From contig NZ_CP036263.1 in the NCBI RefSeq assembly GCF_007741515.1, positions 4,079,178-4,143,177 of the forward strand: DNA of 64,000 bases, given 5' to 3'. Below the pieces are notes generated by a model. That model had not been told where the DNA came from, made no database searches, and saw only the letters and a list, made by a program, of their open reading frames with translations. Each line of letters begins with the position of its first letter. The stretch's first letter is position 1. Positions 26,428 through 35,824 of this stretch are shown here, piece by piece. Position numbers and translations under genes: made by a program. The stretch is from Adhaeretor mobilis (lineage in GTDB: Bacteria; Planctomycetota; Planctomycetia; Pirellulales; Lacipirellulaceae).

Positions 26428-27201
26428 ATGATCATCCTCCTTTCCCCCGCCAAGACGCTCGACTTCGAGTCTCCTTCGCCGGTCAAACAATCGACAAAGC
26501 CAGCCTTCCACAAAGATGCAAATCGGTTGGCCGCCCAGGGGAAGAAGCTCTCCGTTGCCGAGCTGCGCAAGCTGATGAGCATTAGCGAAAACCTTGGCGA
26601 GCAGGTTCAAGAGTATTTCGCTAATTGGTCGAAGCAAGCTGATACAGAGCGAGCGAAGCAGGCACTTTTCGCATTCCGCGGGGATGTCTATCGCGGCTTC
26701 AACGCGGACACACTAGAAGATAAAACGGTCGATTTCGCACAGCGGCACCTGCGGATTCTGTCGGGGCTCTATGGTGTGCTGCGACCGCTGGATCTCATGC
26801 AGCCTTATCGGCTAGAGATGGGGACCAAGCATGTTGGCAAGCATGGTAAGGACCTCTATGAGTACTGGGGCGACCGCATTGCCAGGGAGCTTGACCGTAC
26901 GCTTGAGGAATTCGGAGATCGGCTTTTGATCAACTTGGCTTCGAACGAATACTTTAAAGCAGCACAAGCAAATCAAATCGACTGCCAGCTCGTCACGCCG
27001 GTTTTCAAAGAGTTGCACAAGGGCAAGTACCAAGTCCTGAGCTTCTTTGCCAAACCGGCACGCGGGATGATGGCTCGGTATTTGTGCGAGAAACAGATCG
27101 ACTCGCTGGCTGGGCTGCGACGTTTTCGACGCGAAGGGTATCGCTACAACGCGGAACTTTCGACCGAGGACAAGCCAGTGTTTACGCGTCCCAAGCCGTG
27201 A
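26428..27201 (+). CDS. yaaA: Peroxide stress protein YaaA (UPF0246/DUF328)
   Basis: 257 residues matching the YaaA family along its length: MIILLSPAKTLDFESP, then LMSISENLGEQVQ, FRGDVYRGFNADTL, LSGLYGVLRPLDLMQPYRLE, MGTK, and a C-terminal RFRREGYRYNAELS. YaaA lowers free iron and protects DNA during hydrogen-peroxide stress in E. coli; the protein also binds DNA. ATG at 26428, about 33 bases after the permease gene, so co-transcription is possible. Confidence 0.93.
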   Translation: MIILLSPAKTLDFESPSPVKQSTKPAFHKDANRLAAQGKKLSVAELRKLMSISENLGEQVQEYFANWSKQADTERAKQALFAFRGDVYRGFNADTLEDKTVDFAQRHLRILSGLYGVLRPLDLMQPYRLEMGTKHVGKHGKDLYEYWGDRIARELDRTLEEFGDRLLINLASNEYFKAAQANQIDCQLVTPVFKELHKGKYQVLSFFAKPARGMMARYLCEKQIDSLAGLRRFRREGYRYNAELSTEDKPVFTRPKP

Positions 27202-27288
27202 ACCAACGGGCAGCGCAGAGCTTGCCAATGCAGGCTCTCTGTGCGATGATCGACTTCAGAGCACTGCTTCCCTCCACGAGATCGTCCG

Positions 27289-28566
27289 ATGTCACAAAAG
27301 CCCTCACCTAATCCGCAACCGACGCGTGACGAACTCGATTTGCTGCTCTACCAGTCGCGTATTGATCGCCCGGTGCGTATGAAAATCCCTGAGTTGAATC
27401 GGGAGGATCGGCCGCGCCACGTGATTTTCGGCCGGCAATTTAGTGTCGATATGCTGGAAAGCGTTGCAAGTACCGCAGACGAGATTCGACAGATTTCCAA
27501 GAGTCGTGAGGGGCAGGATTTTCTCATTAACTTGCTGCATCACAAACGGGCGATGTTGTACTTCACGCAGCCCTCGACGCGGACGTTTCTCTCGTTCATG
27601 TCGGCCTGCCAGATCCTTGGTATCACGTGCAACGAAGTTCGCAATCCGGCCACCTCGTCGGAAACGAAGGGCGAAACCCGTTTCGATTCGCTGAGAATGT
27701 TTAGCAGCTATTTCGATCTGATCATTATGCGCAGCCCGGTCGCTCGCCTGGCGGAGTCATGCGCCTATTTAATGAACGACCTGGAGACCTCCGGCAATCG
27801 CAGCGTGCCGATCATCAACGCCGGTTCGGGAGCAGATCAACATCCCACTCAAGCATTGCTGGACGTTTACACATTACAGCGGACCTTCCAGTTCACCGAC
27901 CCGCGTGACTCGCCAATTTCAACACGCTTCGAGCAACTGGTACGCGACTACCCCAGTCTTTGCAAGGGACTATCCGGGAAAGTCTACGCCTTTTGCGGTG
28001 ACATTGGCCGCGGGAGAACAGTGCGATCCCTTGCAACGCTGCTTGCTCACTACAAGAACGTGACCCTTGCGTTCGTTTCGCCCGATCACCCGAAGCTGGT
28101 CATGGGTGACGATTTGCGTCAGCACTTGCAAAATTGCAACGTGCAAATTCTTGAAGTTGATTCCTTAGAAGCCCCTCTGGAGGGGAAACCCCTGATCGAG
28201 CAACTCGACGCTTTGTATATGACACGTATTCAAAACGAGCACAATAACCAGGAAGATGAGGCCGCCTTCGCACAGATCGACTTCGGCCGTTACAAGCTCA
28301 CAACTGGTTTGGTCGCGCGTATGAAACGCTATGCACCTATCTTGCATCCGTTTCCGCGAGATCAACATTTTAAGGAGATTCCAACCGAGATCGACGACGA
28401 TCCTCGTGCGATGTACTTCCGTCAAGCACGTAATGGCATGTGGGCACGCGCTTCATTGCTTGCACACGTGTTTAGTGTCGAACATCAGATCTCGCGTTTC
28501 TTCCGCGATCAGTACGGAGACTGGCAAGGAACGGCTGGCACGCTGGAAGCAAGACTTGCCCGCTAA
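27289..28566 (+). CDS. pyrB: Aspartate/ornithine carbamoyltransferase family, probably aspartate carbamoyltransferase (long form)
   Basis: Transfers a carbamoyl group to aspartate in pyrimidine synthesis, cytoplasmic. Key motifs are present: carbamoyl-phosphate loop STRT (96-99), the SETKGE loop (124-129) that supplies Ser and Lys from the neighbouring subunit, HPTQALLD (185-192), and a C-terminal FPRD...RAMYFRQARNGMWAR. At 425 residues it is about 110 longer than E. coli PyrB. The extra length is an N-terminal extension of about 45 residues, an insert around 195-225 (TFQFTDPRDSPISTRFEQLV) and a C-terminal extension. No pyrI is nearby. ATG at 27289. Confidence 0.85.
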   Translation: MSQKPSPNPQPTRDELDLLLYQSRIDRPVRMKIPELNREDRPRHVIFGRQFSVDMLESVASTADEIRQISKSREGQDFLINLLHHKRAMLYFTQPSTRTFLSFMSACQILGITCNEVRNPATSSETKGETRFDSLRMFSSYFDLIIMRSPVARLAESCAYLMNDLETSGNRSVPIINAGSGADQHPTQALLDVYTLQRTFQFTDPRDSPISTRFEQLVRDYPSLCKGLSGKVYAFCGDIGRGRTVRSLATLLAHYKNVTLAFVSPDHPKLVMGDDLRQHLQNCNVQILEVDSLEAPLEGKPLIEQLDALYMTRIQNEHNNQEDEAAFAQIDFGRYKLTTGLVARMKRYAPILHPFPRDQHFKEIPTEIDDDPRAMYFRQARNGMWARASLLAHVFSVEHQISRFFRDQYGDWQGTAGTLEARLAR

Positions 28567-28593
28567 GCTAACCGGCTTCTGCAAAACCGCATC

Positions 28594-29220
28594 ATGGCCC
28601 TGCTGATCGATGGCTACAATCTGTTGCACCAAGCTGGCATCTTCGGCCCTGGGAGAGGAGGGGCAAGTTTACAGAGATCGCGCGAGGCGTTGCTGCGTTT
28701 CCTCGCCGCCTCGATAGCTCCCCCAGAGCTGCCTCGAACAACCATCGTATTCGACGCTGCCGAAGCACCGCCTGGCTTGCCTCGAACGATCACACACACC
28801 GGGATGACCGTTCACTATGCGTCGGAATACGAAGATGCCGACGCAATGATCGAAGAACTGATCGCCGCGGACCATTCGCCACGAAAATTGCTGGTGGTCT
28901 CCAGCGATCATCGTTTGCAGCGTGCTGCCAGGAAACGCCGGGCGCCGTTCATCGATAGCGACGTTTGGTACGCCCAACTGATCCGTGATCGAGAGCGTCG
29001 CGGAAAATCAGCAGAGAAGCCAAGCCCCTCGAAACCGTCGGGCCAACTCTCCTCCAAAGAAGTCGAATATTGGCTTGAAGAATTTCAAGTCGAGGAGGGT
29101 GAGAAACCGCACAAATCACCGGACCGGCCAGCGAAGCCTCCAGCGGAGTTGCCGCTCGACAACCCCTTTCCTCCAGGCTACGCGGAGGATCTCTTCGATG
29201 ACGAGAACGGAAGTGGTTAG
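28594..29220 (+). CDS. NYN-domain (YacP-like) putative RNA nuclease
   Basis: 208 residues. The N-terminal NYN/PIN-like domain has the acidic active-site pattern: IDGYN at the start (D6), FDAAEAPPG, EDADAMIEEL and SSDHRLQRAA. Related proteins (Rae1/YacP) cut mRNA on ribosomes in Bacillus. The C-terminus (from about 140) is a Pro/Lys/Ser-rich linker with an acidic tail (DLFDDENGSG). ATG at 28594, 27 bases after pyrB. Its stop codon TAG lies in the left arm of an inverted repeat. Confidence 0.8.
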   Translation: MALLIDGYNLLHQAGIFGPGRGGASLQRSREALLRFLAASIAPPELPRTTIVFDAAEAPPGLPRTITHTGMTVHYASEYEDADAMIEELIAADHSPRKLLVVSSDHRLQRAARKRRAPFIDSDVWYAQLIRDRERRGKSAEKPSPSKPSGQLSSKEVEYWLEEFQVEEGEKPHKSPDRPAKPPAELPLDNPFPPGYAEDLFDDENGSG

Positions 29221-29331
29221 CCGGCGAGCAAGCTCGACGTGAGAATCGCATTCGTTAGAACCCTACGTTCTCGACAGGTCTCACATTCACAGGTGAGTGC
29301 AGCCCGCGCGACAGCTTTCTCGCCGGCTAAC
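29216..29331. repeat. Inverted repeat carrying the stop codons of two convergent genes
   Basis: Bases 29216-29234 (GTTAGCCGGCGAGCAAGCT) and 29313-29331 are reverse complements with one mismatch in 19. The plus-strand NYN gene stops at TAG 29218-29220 and the minus-strand kinase gene stops at TAG 29329-29327, the same position in each arm. The 78-base centre contains no gene. Confidence 0.85.
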
Positions 29332-30067
29332 GAGTCTTTTGCTTGGTGGGAAGCGAGATACTAAATATCGCTCCTCCGGCCTCGGGCGACTCAACTTTGA
29401 TTATGCCGCCGTGCTCGCTCACAATCCGCCAGCACTTAGAGAGACCAAACCCGAGCCCTCGGCCCGCTTCGCGCCCCGAGTAGAACGGCTCGAACATGTG
29501 CTCGCGAATCTCTGGGGGAATTCCGGGGCCATCGTCTTCGACGAGGACCTTTGCTTGCTCTTTCTCAATTCGTGCTGAAAGCTTAATGTTACCGGCCGTG
29601 CCAATCGCTTCCAAAGAGTTGCGCACTAGCGCACCTATGGCGATTAGCAGTTGGGAACGATCCGCCTGAATAGTAGACGGCTCAGCTTTAACCACTAACT
29701 CAATGCCTACTTCGTGTAACTGAAGGACTTCCTTGGCTTCGTCTGCAGATTGCTTTATTAACGCTGCAAGATCGACTTCGGTGTACTCCAGCGCAGGGGG
29801 ACGAGAGAAGAGCATGAGATCGGATATCATCTCGTGAGCTCGAAGCGATTGCTCGTTGATGGCTTCTATGGTGCGGCGGCGATCAGGGTCCTGCTCGTCC
29901 CGTAGTAACGCCTGGGCACGGGCTGAGATATTTGCAAGTGGGTTGTTGATCTCATGGCTCGCACCGTAGGCGAGTTCCTTCATGGCATCGAGCTTCGCAC
30001 TCTCAAGTCTCGCTTCGAATTCTGGGCTGGCCTGGCTCATGATCTCAATCATATCGTGTAGAAACAT
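29327..30067 (-). CDS. Sensor histidine kinase, soluble
   Basis: 246 residues without a sensor domain. HisKA with H38 in ASHEINNPLANI, then HATPase_c with N box (IAIGALVRNSLEAI), G1 (DDGPGIPPEI), F box (FEPFYSGRE) and G2 (GRGLGFGLS). It follows the HTH-receiver gene on the same strand, so the two are a likely cognate pair. A strong terminator lies only 19 bases upstream of its ATG (30067). The ATG at 30052 (second Met) is an alternative start. Confidence 0.85.
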   Translation of the reverse strand: MFLHDMIEIMSQASPEFEARLESAKLDAMKELAYGASHEINNPLANISARAQALLRDEQDPDRRRTIEAINEQSLRAHEMISDLMLFSRPPALEYTEVDLAALIKQSADEAKEVLQLHEVGIELVVKAEPSTIQADRSQLLIAIGALVRNSLEAIGTAGNIKLSARIEKEQAKVLVEDDGPGIPPEIREHMFEPFYSGREAGRGLGFGLSKCWRIVSEHGGIIKVESPEAGGAIFSISLPTKQKTR

Positions 30068-30085
30068 CGTGTAGAGACATAGCGC

Positions 30086-30116
30086 AAAAAAATCCCCCGG
30101 CTAGGCCGAGGGGGGA
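30086..30116 (-). terminator. Rho-independent terminator between the receiver gene and the kinase gene
   Basis: On the minus strand CCCCTCGGCC pairs with a GCCGGGGG arm around TA, followed by A and seven T (30092-30086). It follows the HTH-receiver stop by about 50 bases and precedes the kinase ATG by 19. It could limit read-through and so lower kinase expression relative to the receiver. Confidence 0.88.
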
Positions 30117-30165
30117 GCGAGTTCGTCAAATTTACTTGCGTCTGGCTGCTTAACAAGTCACTAAG

Positions 30166-30747
30166 CTACTTTGCTGGCATGACTTCGACTTCCAGCAGTT
30201 GGCAAATCTTGGCGACAAGCGTATCCACATCAAACGGCTTTTTCATGAATTCGTTCGCACCTGCCTCGTGGAGCTCCTGAATCTTGTCTGCCTCGACCAT
30301 GCCTGAAATACAAATGACGCGCACCTCGTCCATGCTCTTCTGCGAACGAACCAAACGGCAAACTTCTTTTCCGTTGATATCGGGTAGCATGACGTCCAGC
30401 ACGATCAAATCAGGCGTGAATTCCTTGATTTGCATGCCTGCACCGAAGCCATTGTTCACGCTACGAACTTCGAATCGACCATCGCGTTCAATCGCATCGA
30501 CAATCAATTCGACCAAATCTTCATCATCGTCGACGACGAGGATTTTGCGTTTACCGCTGTCAAGTGCATCGGTTGGGATGCCGTTGTCGCGCATAAACGA
30601 GTAGAGCTGCTCACGCGGAATGCGGCGGAAGCGACTGCCGGGAACTCGAAATCCCTTGAGTTGCCCCGAGTCGAAGCAACGGATAATCGTTTGCTGGCTA
30701 ACTTTGCAGATCTTCGCTGCTTCGCCAGTTGTAAATACAGTTTTCAT
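30166..30747 (-). CDS. Excisionase-type HTH fused to a response receiver
   Basis: 193 residues. The N-terminal 50 residues are a MerR/excisionase-like winged HTH (FTTGEAAKICKVSQQTIIRC ... GFRVPGSRFRRIPREQLYSF). Residues 67-190 are a receiver with acidic pocket VVDDDED, phosphoacceptor D118 in VLDVMLPDINGK and KKPFD near the end. In normal regulators the order is reversed, so DNA binding at the N-terminus is unusual but common in planctomycetes. ATG at 30747 with GAGGTGG ribosome site. It is the first gene of a small unit with the kinase. Confidence 0.88.
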   Translation of the reverse strand: MKTVFTTGEAAKICKVSQQTIIRCFDSGQLKGFRVPGSRFRRIPREQLYSFMRDNGIPTDALDSGKRKILVVDDDEDLVELIVDAIERDGRFEVRSVNNGFGAGMQIKEFTPDLIVLDVMLPDINGKEVCRLVRSQKSMDEVRVICISGMVEADKIQELHEAGANEFMKKPFDVDTLVAKICQLLEVEVMPAK

Positions 30748-31292
30748 GACAAAACCACCTCTCTCCTTAGTCGATGGTTGGAGGCGTTAACGATCGATGC
30801 CACCGTGACCCTAGTTGTGGTAAACCTACGCCCATCTGTGCCAGTTTGTTAACCGGCAAGACAAAGCCTGCAATTGAGTTTCAATGACATGCGATCAATG
30901 GGCTTCGCTCGCGGACCACGGGCTAAGCTAGTTGAGTGCTCTAGGTCATGTAGCGTCCGCCACGTCCCCGGCACCTTAGTCCCCCGGGTATACGCAGACC
31001 CTCAATCCTTCCGATGCCAACTCAAAGTATCGAAGCTCTTCAGACGGTAATATCCGCCGGAACAGCCAATTCCCCCTGAATTGCCAACTGCGGAATTATA
31101 ACGGGCTGAAAGGTCGCGTCAACATCGGTTGTAAATCCGTAAATCTTTGGTAGAGAACACTTTACAGCGAAATAGCGGTTTGAGTTCTATTTTTCCCAAA
31201 AACCGCAGATTGGCAGATTCACCGAGAAAGCGTGACAATCGCGAGGAGACAGCAAGAGAAAGTTGGGCTCTCTGCACCATTGGCCGAGCGTC
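30748..31292. other. Intergenic region, 545 bases
   Basis: Lies between the start of the HTH-receiver gene and the stop of mnmG, both on the minus strand. No coding frame is convincing. It contains a partial repeat-like arm near 30902-30926 (TTCGCTCGCGGACCACGGGC) and a small palindrome CAATTC/GAATTG near 31070. It should hold the promoter of the HTH-receiver gene. A small RNA cannot be ruled out. Confidence 0.4.
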
Positions 31293-33122
31293 TCAGCGGT
31301 CGAGGTAAACCATCAGCAATGCTATATCTGCTGGCGTAACACCACTGATGCGGCTGGCCTGCGATAGATCCGCTGGCCGAATCTGCGTGAGCTTCTCACG
31401 CGCTTCGGCGCGCAACTGAGAAACTTTCTCGTAGTCGAAGCTTCCGGGAATGCGCTTCGCTGAGAGACGCGATTGGCGATCGATTTCTACCTGCTGGCGC
31501 GCAATGTAGCCGGCGTACTTCACGTCGTTCAACACTTGAGTGCTTGCGTCGTGGGCAAGGCTAGCGAGTTCGGGCAGTTGCTCGACCATGTCCGACCACT
31601 CGACTTCTGGTCGGCGAAGATACTTCGACAACGGGGAGCCTTGATAGTAAGTATTTTCCAGCAGATTTGTAGCACTTTCTACGGCAGATACTTTTTCTTC
31701 CAAACGTAGTCGACGATCTTCCCCAACTAGGCCGAGCTTTGCAGCGAGCGGGGTAAGGCGTCGGTCCGCGTTGTCCTGTCGTAATAGCAGACGGTACTCC
31801 GCGCGACTCGTGAACATGCGATAGGGTTCATCAACGCCACAAGTCACAAGATCGTCGATCAGCACGCCGATATAGGATTGATCCCGCGTGAGCACCAGTG
31901 GCTGGCGACTAGCAAGCTTGAGAGCTGCGTTTGCTCCGGCGACGAGTCCTTGGGCTCCGGCTTCCTCGTAGCCTGTAGTTCCGTTGATCTGGCCTGCTAG
32001 ATAGAGCCCTCCGGCGAGTTTCGATTCCAGCGTGTTGGTGAGCTGATCGGGCGGAGCAAAGTCGTACTCCACGGCATAGCCGTAACGCATGATCTCTGCG
32101 TTTTCTAGCCCTGGAATCAGCCGGAACATAGCGTCCTGCACGTCCCTCGGTAGGCTCGTGGACACGCCGTTTACGTAGACTTCCAGCGTATTGCGGCCCT
32201 CGGGTTCTAAGAACAACTGATGCTGCGACTTATCGGCGAAGCGAACGATTTTATCTTCGATGGAAGGGCAATAGCGGGGACCGTTGCTATCAATCTGGCC
32301 GGAGTACATGGGTGCCCGCGATAGATTGTCGCGGATGAGTTGGTGTACCTGCTCGTTCGTGTAAGTAATATGACAGGGCATCTGTTCGACAGAGAGCGTA
32401 TCGTTCAAGAACGAAAACGGCTGGGGGGCATCGTCGCCGGGCTGTAGTTCAGTCTTTGAGTAATCGATCGTGCGACCATTTAGCCGTGGCGGGGTGCCCG
32501 TCTTAAATCGCTGGAGCCGCATGCCTAGTCGCTCGAGTGCTCCGCTGATGCCGCTACTGGTTCCTTCGCCCGCCCGACCGCCGGAGGTTTTCTCTTCGCC
32601 AGTGTGCATTAGCGCTTGCAAAAAAGTGCCCGTAGTGAGAATCACCGCGGGCGCTTCGTAGGTGACATCGCCACGGACACGTACGCCAACAATACGCTGC
32701 TGACCATTGATTTTTTCTAGCAACAAGTCCTCGACCGCTTCTTGTCGCAGCGTGAGGTTGGGTTGCTCTTCGACCATGCGCTTAACCTGTGCCTGGTAGA
32801 GTTTCTTGTCCGCCTGCGCTCGCGGACTGTGCATGGCGGGGCCCTTGCGGCGGTTGAGCATGCGGAACTGAATACCCGTGGCATCAATCGCCTGGCCTAT
32901 TGCTCCGCCGAGCGCGTCGATCTCCCGCACGATCTGTCCCTTGCCCACCCCTCCGATGGCCGGGTTGCAACTCATCTGGCCTACGGTGTCGCAATTAGTG
33001 GTGAGCAATGCCGTGCGGGCCCCCAAACGGGACGACGCTAAGGCAGCTTCTGTGCCTGCATGGCCAGCGCCAATCACTATGACGTCGTATTGGTAGGCCG
33101 TCTGGTAGGTTCGTGCTGGCAT
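31293..33122 (-). CDS. mnmG: tRNA uridine-5-carboxymethylaminomethyl modification enzyme MnmG (GidA)
   Basis: FAD enzyme that with MnmE modifies the wobble uridine of tRNAs. The FAD-binding motif is [19 protein letters not shown]. Further signatures are [34 protein letters not shown]-type segment (here [14 protein letters not shown]), [13 protein letters not shown] and [20 protein letters not shown]. The C-terminal helical domain ends with [15 protein letters not shown]. Length 609 is normal. ATG at 33122. mnmE is not in the window. Confidence 0.96.
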   Translation of the reverse strand: MPARTYQTAYQYDVIVIGAGHAGTEAALASSRLGARTALLTTNCDTVGQMSCNPAIGGVGKGQIVREIDALGGAIGQAIDATGIQFRMLNRRKGPAMHSPRAQADKKLYQAQVKRMVEEQPNLTLRQEAVEDLLLEKINGQQRIVGVRVRGDVTYEAPAVILTTGTFLQALMHTGEEKTSGGRAGEGTSSGISGALERLGMRLQRFKTGTPPRLNGRTIDYSKTELQPGDDAPQPFSFLNDTLSVEQMPCHITYTNEQVHQLIRDNLSRAPMYSGQIDSNGPRYCPSIEDKIVRFADKSQHQLFLEPEGRNTLEVYVNGVSTSLPRDVQDAMFRLIPGLENAEIMRYGYAVEYDFAPPDQLTNTLESKLAGGLYLAGQINGTTGYEEAGAQGLVAGANAALKLASRQPLVLTRDQSYIGVLIDDLVTCGVDEPYRMFTSRAEYRLLLRQDNADRRLTPLAAKLGLVGEDRRLRLEEKVSAVESATNLLENTYYQGSPLSKYLRRPEVEWSDMVEQLPELASLAHDASTQVLNDVKYAGYIARQQVEIDRQSRLSAKRIPGSFDYEKVSQLRAEAREKLTQIRPADLSQASRISGVTPADIALLMVYLDR

Positions 33123-33320
33123 GCATTTACCCTAACCGGGCAGTGGGTTTGCTGAAAGTCCGCAGTCGGCGGATTCTGACATCTGCCGAACCTTTAGTCA
33201 CGTTCATTCGTATTCACGCTGGGCCCTGGGGCAAGGCTCGGCTAAGATAGAACGCCGCTCAGCACAATACCTTGAACCAACGTCTGTACCCGTGAGCTGC
33301 TTTGCAGCGGGAGTCCCCAA

Positions 33321-34316
33321 ATGACACGCCCTATTTCTTTGCTGCTTTCCGCCCTTCTGTTCACAACAATCCTCGGTTGCGCCTCCACGCCAACCCAGGC
33401 TCAGGGGGGACGCTTACTGGGAATCGGAAATAAAGCCATCGGTGGCGGCGCGTTGACTTGGTCGGACGAGGTCATCTACAACGGCTGGCGGATTCAAAAG
33501 CACGCTGTCATTGGCCATTACCGCCTGCTTGACCCCAAGGGCTACAAGGTTGCGATTGGGTCGTTTGAAAACTGCGAAGAGAAATTCTACGAAGCGCGCC
33601 GTGATCAGGCGATTCCTGAACTGCCCAAGCACGTTGTCATAGTGATCCACGGACTAGGGGCAACTCGGAATTACATGCAAGGGTTGGCCGACGAACTCAC
33701 GGAGAAGGGCAACTTTGCCACGGTCAACGTTGGCTACCCTTCGACGATGGGAAAGATCGAAGACCATAGCGACTCCCTCGCGAGTGTAATTCGACATCTC
33801 GAAGGAGTAGAGACCATCGACTTCGTGGCCCACAGCATGGGCAACATTGTGACGAGGCACTACCTCTACGATTTGTCTCAACTTCCTGAGGACCAGCGGC
33901 CGAAAGTCAAATTCCGTCGCATGGTGATGATCTCACCACCAAACCACGGTGCTGGCATGGCCAACAAGTGGGCAGGCAACAAGCTGGCTCAAATGTTTGC
34001 CGGCGAACCGCTCAATCAGTTAGCTCCCGACCTAGGCTGGCCTGAGCTGGAGAAGCAACTGGTTACGCCCGACTTTGAATTCGGCGTCCTAGCCGGTGGA
34101 AAAGGCGATGAGGAAGGCTATCTCGCCTCCATCCCAGGCGACGACGACGCATTGCTAAGCGTGGAAACCATGAAGCTGGCAGGCGCCAACGACTTCATCC
34201 AGGTGAAGGGCATTCACCAGTTGATGGCCAAGTACAAGTCGGTGCGAGAGAATACCCTAAATTACTTGCAGAACGGCTATTTCCATACCGCTGAGACGCG
34301 CCAGCCGATCAACTGA
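33321..34316 (+). CDS. Lipoprotein alpha/beta hydrolase (lipase-like)
   Basis: 331 residues. Lipoprotein signal (ISLLLSALLFTTILGC, lipobox ILGC) places it outside the cytoplasm. Alpha/beta hydrolase fold with oxyanion loop HGLGATRN and nucleophile S172 in AHSMGN. DDDALLSVETMK and GIHQLM are plausible sites for the acidic residue and histidine. It resembles DUF676/triacylglycerol-lipase-like proteins. ATG at 33321 with GGGAG site; a GCTGC-TTT-GCAGC hairpin sits directly upstream. Its 3' end overlaps the convergent gene by 40 bases. Confidence 0.82.
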   Translation: MTRPISLLLSALLFTTILGCASTPTQAQGGRLLGIGNKAIGGGALTWSDEVIYNGWRIQKHAVIGHYRLLDPKGYKVAIGSFENCEEKFYEARRDQAIPELPKHVVIVIHGLGATRNYMQGLADELTEKGNFATVNVGYPSTMGKIEDHSDSLASVIRHLEGVETIDFVAHSMGNIVTRHYLYDLSQLPEDQRPKVKFRRMVMISPPNHGAGMANKWAGNKLAQMFAGEPLNQLAPDLGWPELEKQLVTPDFEFGVLAGGKGDEEGYLASIPGDDDALLSVETMKLAGANDFIQVKGIHQLMAKYKSVRENTLNYLQNGYFHTAETRQPIN

Positions 34317-35425
34317 TCGCCCAAGTTCATTGCCGTCTGAATAGCTTCGCCTTCGGCTTCTGCGGTCATGTTCTCGTAGCAAGCAGGGCAGCTAGGAAAC
34401 GCTACGCAACAAATCATGTTGAGCAGTCGATTGCTGTTGAGATGGGGCTCAATGTAGTGACTCTTGCCGACATCACGAGTCATGGTGATCTGGCACAATT
34501 TGTTATAATACTGCCCCAGTCGATTTGCGTTGATGCCCGTGACGCCGATTGAATTACGACCGTACATCGAATATTTCGGCCAGTTCATCAATGTTTTATC
34601 CGCTTCGTTGCGCGTGCTGAGCACCTTTTCTGAAGCAACGAATGATTGCCCGTAGCGGCGTCCGGGCAGCATCGCATCGTTGTCGAAAGCACCTGAGATG
34701 ATTGCTAGGCGCAGGTTATCCTTTTCGATTGGTTGGCTCCCCTCGAGCGCCAAGCAACGGAGGCTACCGCCTCCTAAGTAGTGAGCCCCAGCAGCGGCTA
34801 TGATTCCGCCATAACTATGCCCGCCGAGTGTCACCCGTTCGCTGAAGGTCATTCTCTGAGCGAACTTTGCCATGTAGTACCCTTGGTACTCCGCGTATTT
34901 GAATTTGGCCTTCAGATTCTTTTCAACCAATTGTCGTGGCTTGAGAATGGGCCTCTTGAAAGCCACTTGAGCTGGCCAAGACCAGTAGACCAGTCGCTTC
35001 TTACCTGGGCAACACTTGAGTTTGCATTGCACGAGCCACATTTGCTTCAACGCACCTTTATGTTGGAGCGTGTTGCCATGGGAAAATAACATCGTGGGCA
35101 TCGGATTGGCTTGTTCATGTGCGAGAAACGACTCATACGTTTCTCGAACCCAAGTGCAACACTCCCGGTCGTAGCGTTTGATGGAGATGCGCTCAAATCC
35201 TGCGTCCAGCCCGCAACACTTTGGCAAACAACGAGTGTTCACGAGCCACAACTCTGGCGCCTCGTGGCAGCAGCTCAAGCAGTTATTGCACAGGTCACAG
35301 ATATCGCATTGGTCTGGCGTGCAATATTGGGCCGTTGCTGCTGACGAAAGCGTACTCGCAATCAGGCCGCAAACTATTAGACAAGCGGCTGTGCGGAGGG
35401 CGAGAGTTGCGAGACGGTTATCCAT
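34277..35425 (-). CDS. Secreted cysteine-rich alpha/beta hydrolase
   Basis: 382 residues. Signal peptide (ALRTAACLIVCGLIASTLSS) followed by a dense cysteine cluster (YCTPDQCDICDLCNNCLSCC) and further CC pairs around 75-150. The hydrolase fold is seen in FSHGN (oxyanion), GGHSYGGIIAAAGAH (nucleophile elbow) and GKSHYIEPH (probable histidine). Substrate unknown. The ATG at 35425 has an AGGAAG site; an earlier start at 35446 is less likely. Convergent with the lipase-like gene, with a 40-base overlap of coding ends. Confidence 0.75.
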   Translation of the reverse strand: MDNRLATLALRTAACLIVCGLIASTLSSAATAQYCTPDQCDICDLCNNCLSCCHEAPELWLVNTRCLPKCCGLDAGFERISIKRYDRECCTWVRETYESFLAHEQANPMPTMLFSHGNTLQHKGALKQMWLVQCKLKCCPGKKRLVYWSWPAQVAFKRPILKPRQLVEKNLKAKFKYAEYQGYYMAKFAQRMTFSERVTLGGHSYGGIIAAAGAHYLGGGSLRCLALEGSQPIEKDNLRLAIISGAFDNDAMLPGRRYGQSFVASEKVLSTRNEADKTLMNWPKYSMYGRNSIGVTGINANRLGQYYNKLCQITMTRDVGKSHYIEPHLNSNRLLNMICCVAFPSCPACYENMTAEAEGEAIQTAMNLGDQLIGWRVSAVWK

Positions 35426-35824
35426 GACTGTACTTCCTGCTAGCAATCACGTGGTTGTAGGTGGGAAGCCTTGGCCCGGGTCAGCAGCGGATCTTCGTGA
35501 ATCCTTGCTGCGGTGCATCTCAATCAGCGCACCGCGTGCCGGGCTTCGGCTCTGCACAACCCTACAACCTGAAACCCACTGGGTAGGGCGATTACCGGCA
35601 ATCAAACTGAGAAAACTGCGGTCCTTTTCTTGTGCAAACCTTGCGAAAGTCACGTCCCCAAATTTTCAGGAAAGACTGAAGTTGCGAGCCAGACGGCGCG
35701 GCAACCTAGGCAGTCTAGCGAAGGCAAACGCTTCGTAGAGGTCTTACTGGGGCTACCGATCATCGGAGGTCGATTAGACCGATAATAGGAACTTTCTAAC
35801 CTCACTCTACGCCCATTGCGACAC
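35426..35824. other. Divergent intergenic region, 399 bases
   Basis: Between the starts of the cysteine-rich hydrolase gene and the BBP7 barrel gene, so it must hold both promoters. I cannot place them with confidence. No gene or clear repeat is visible apart from a short inverted ATCGGAGGTCGAT-type motif near 35760. Confidence 0.4.
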
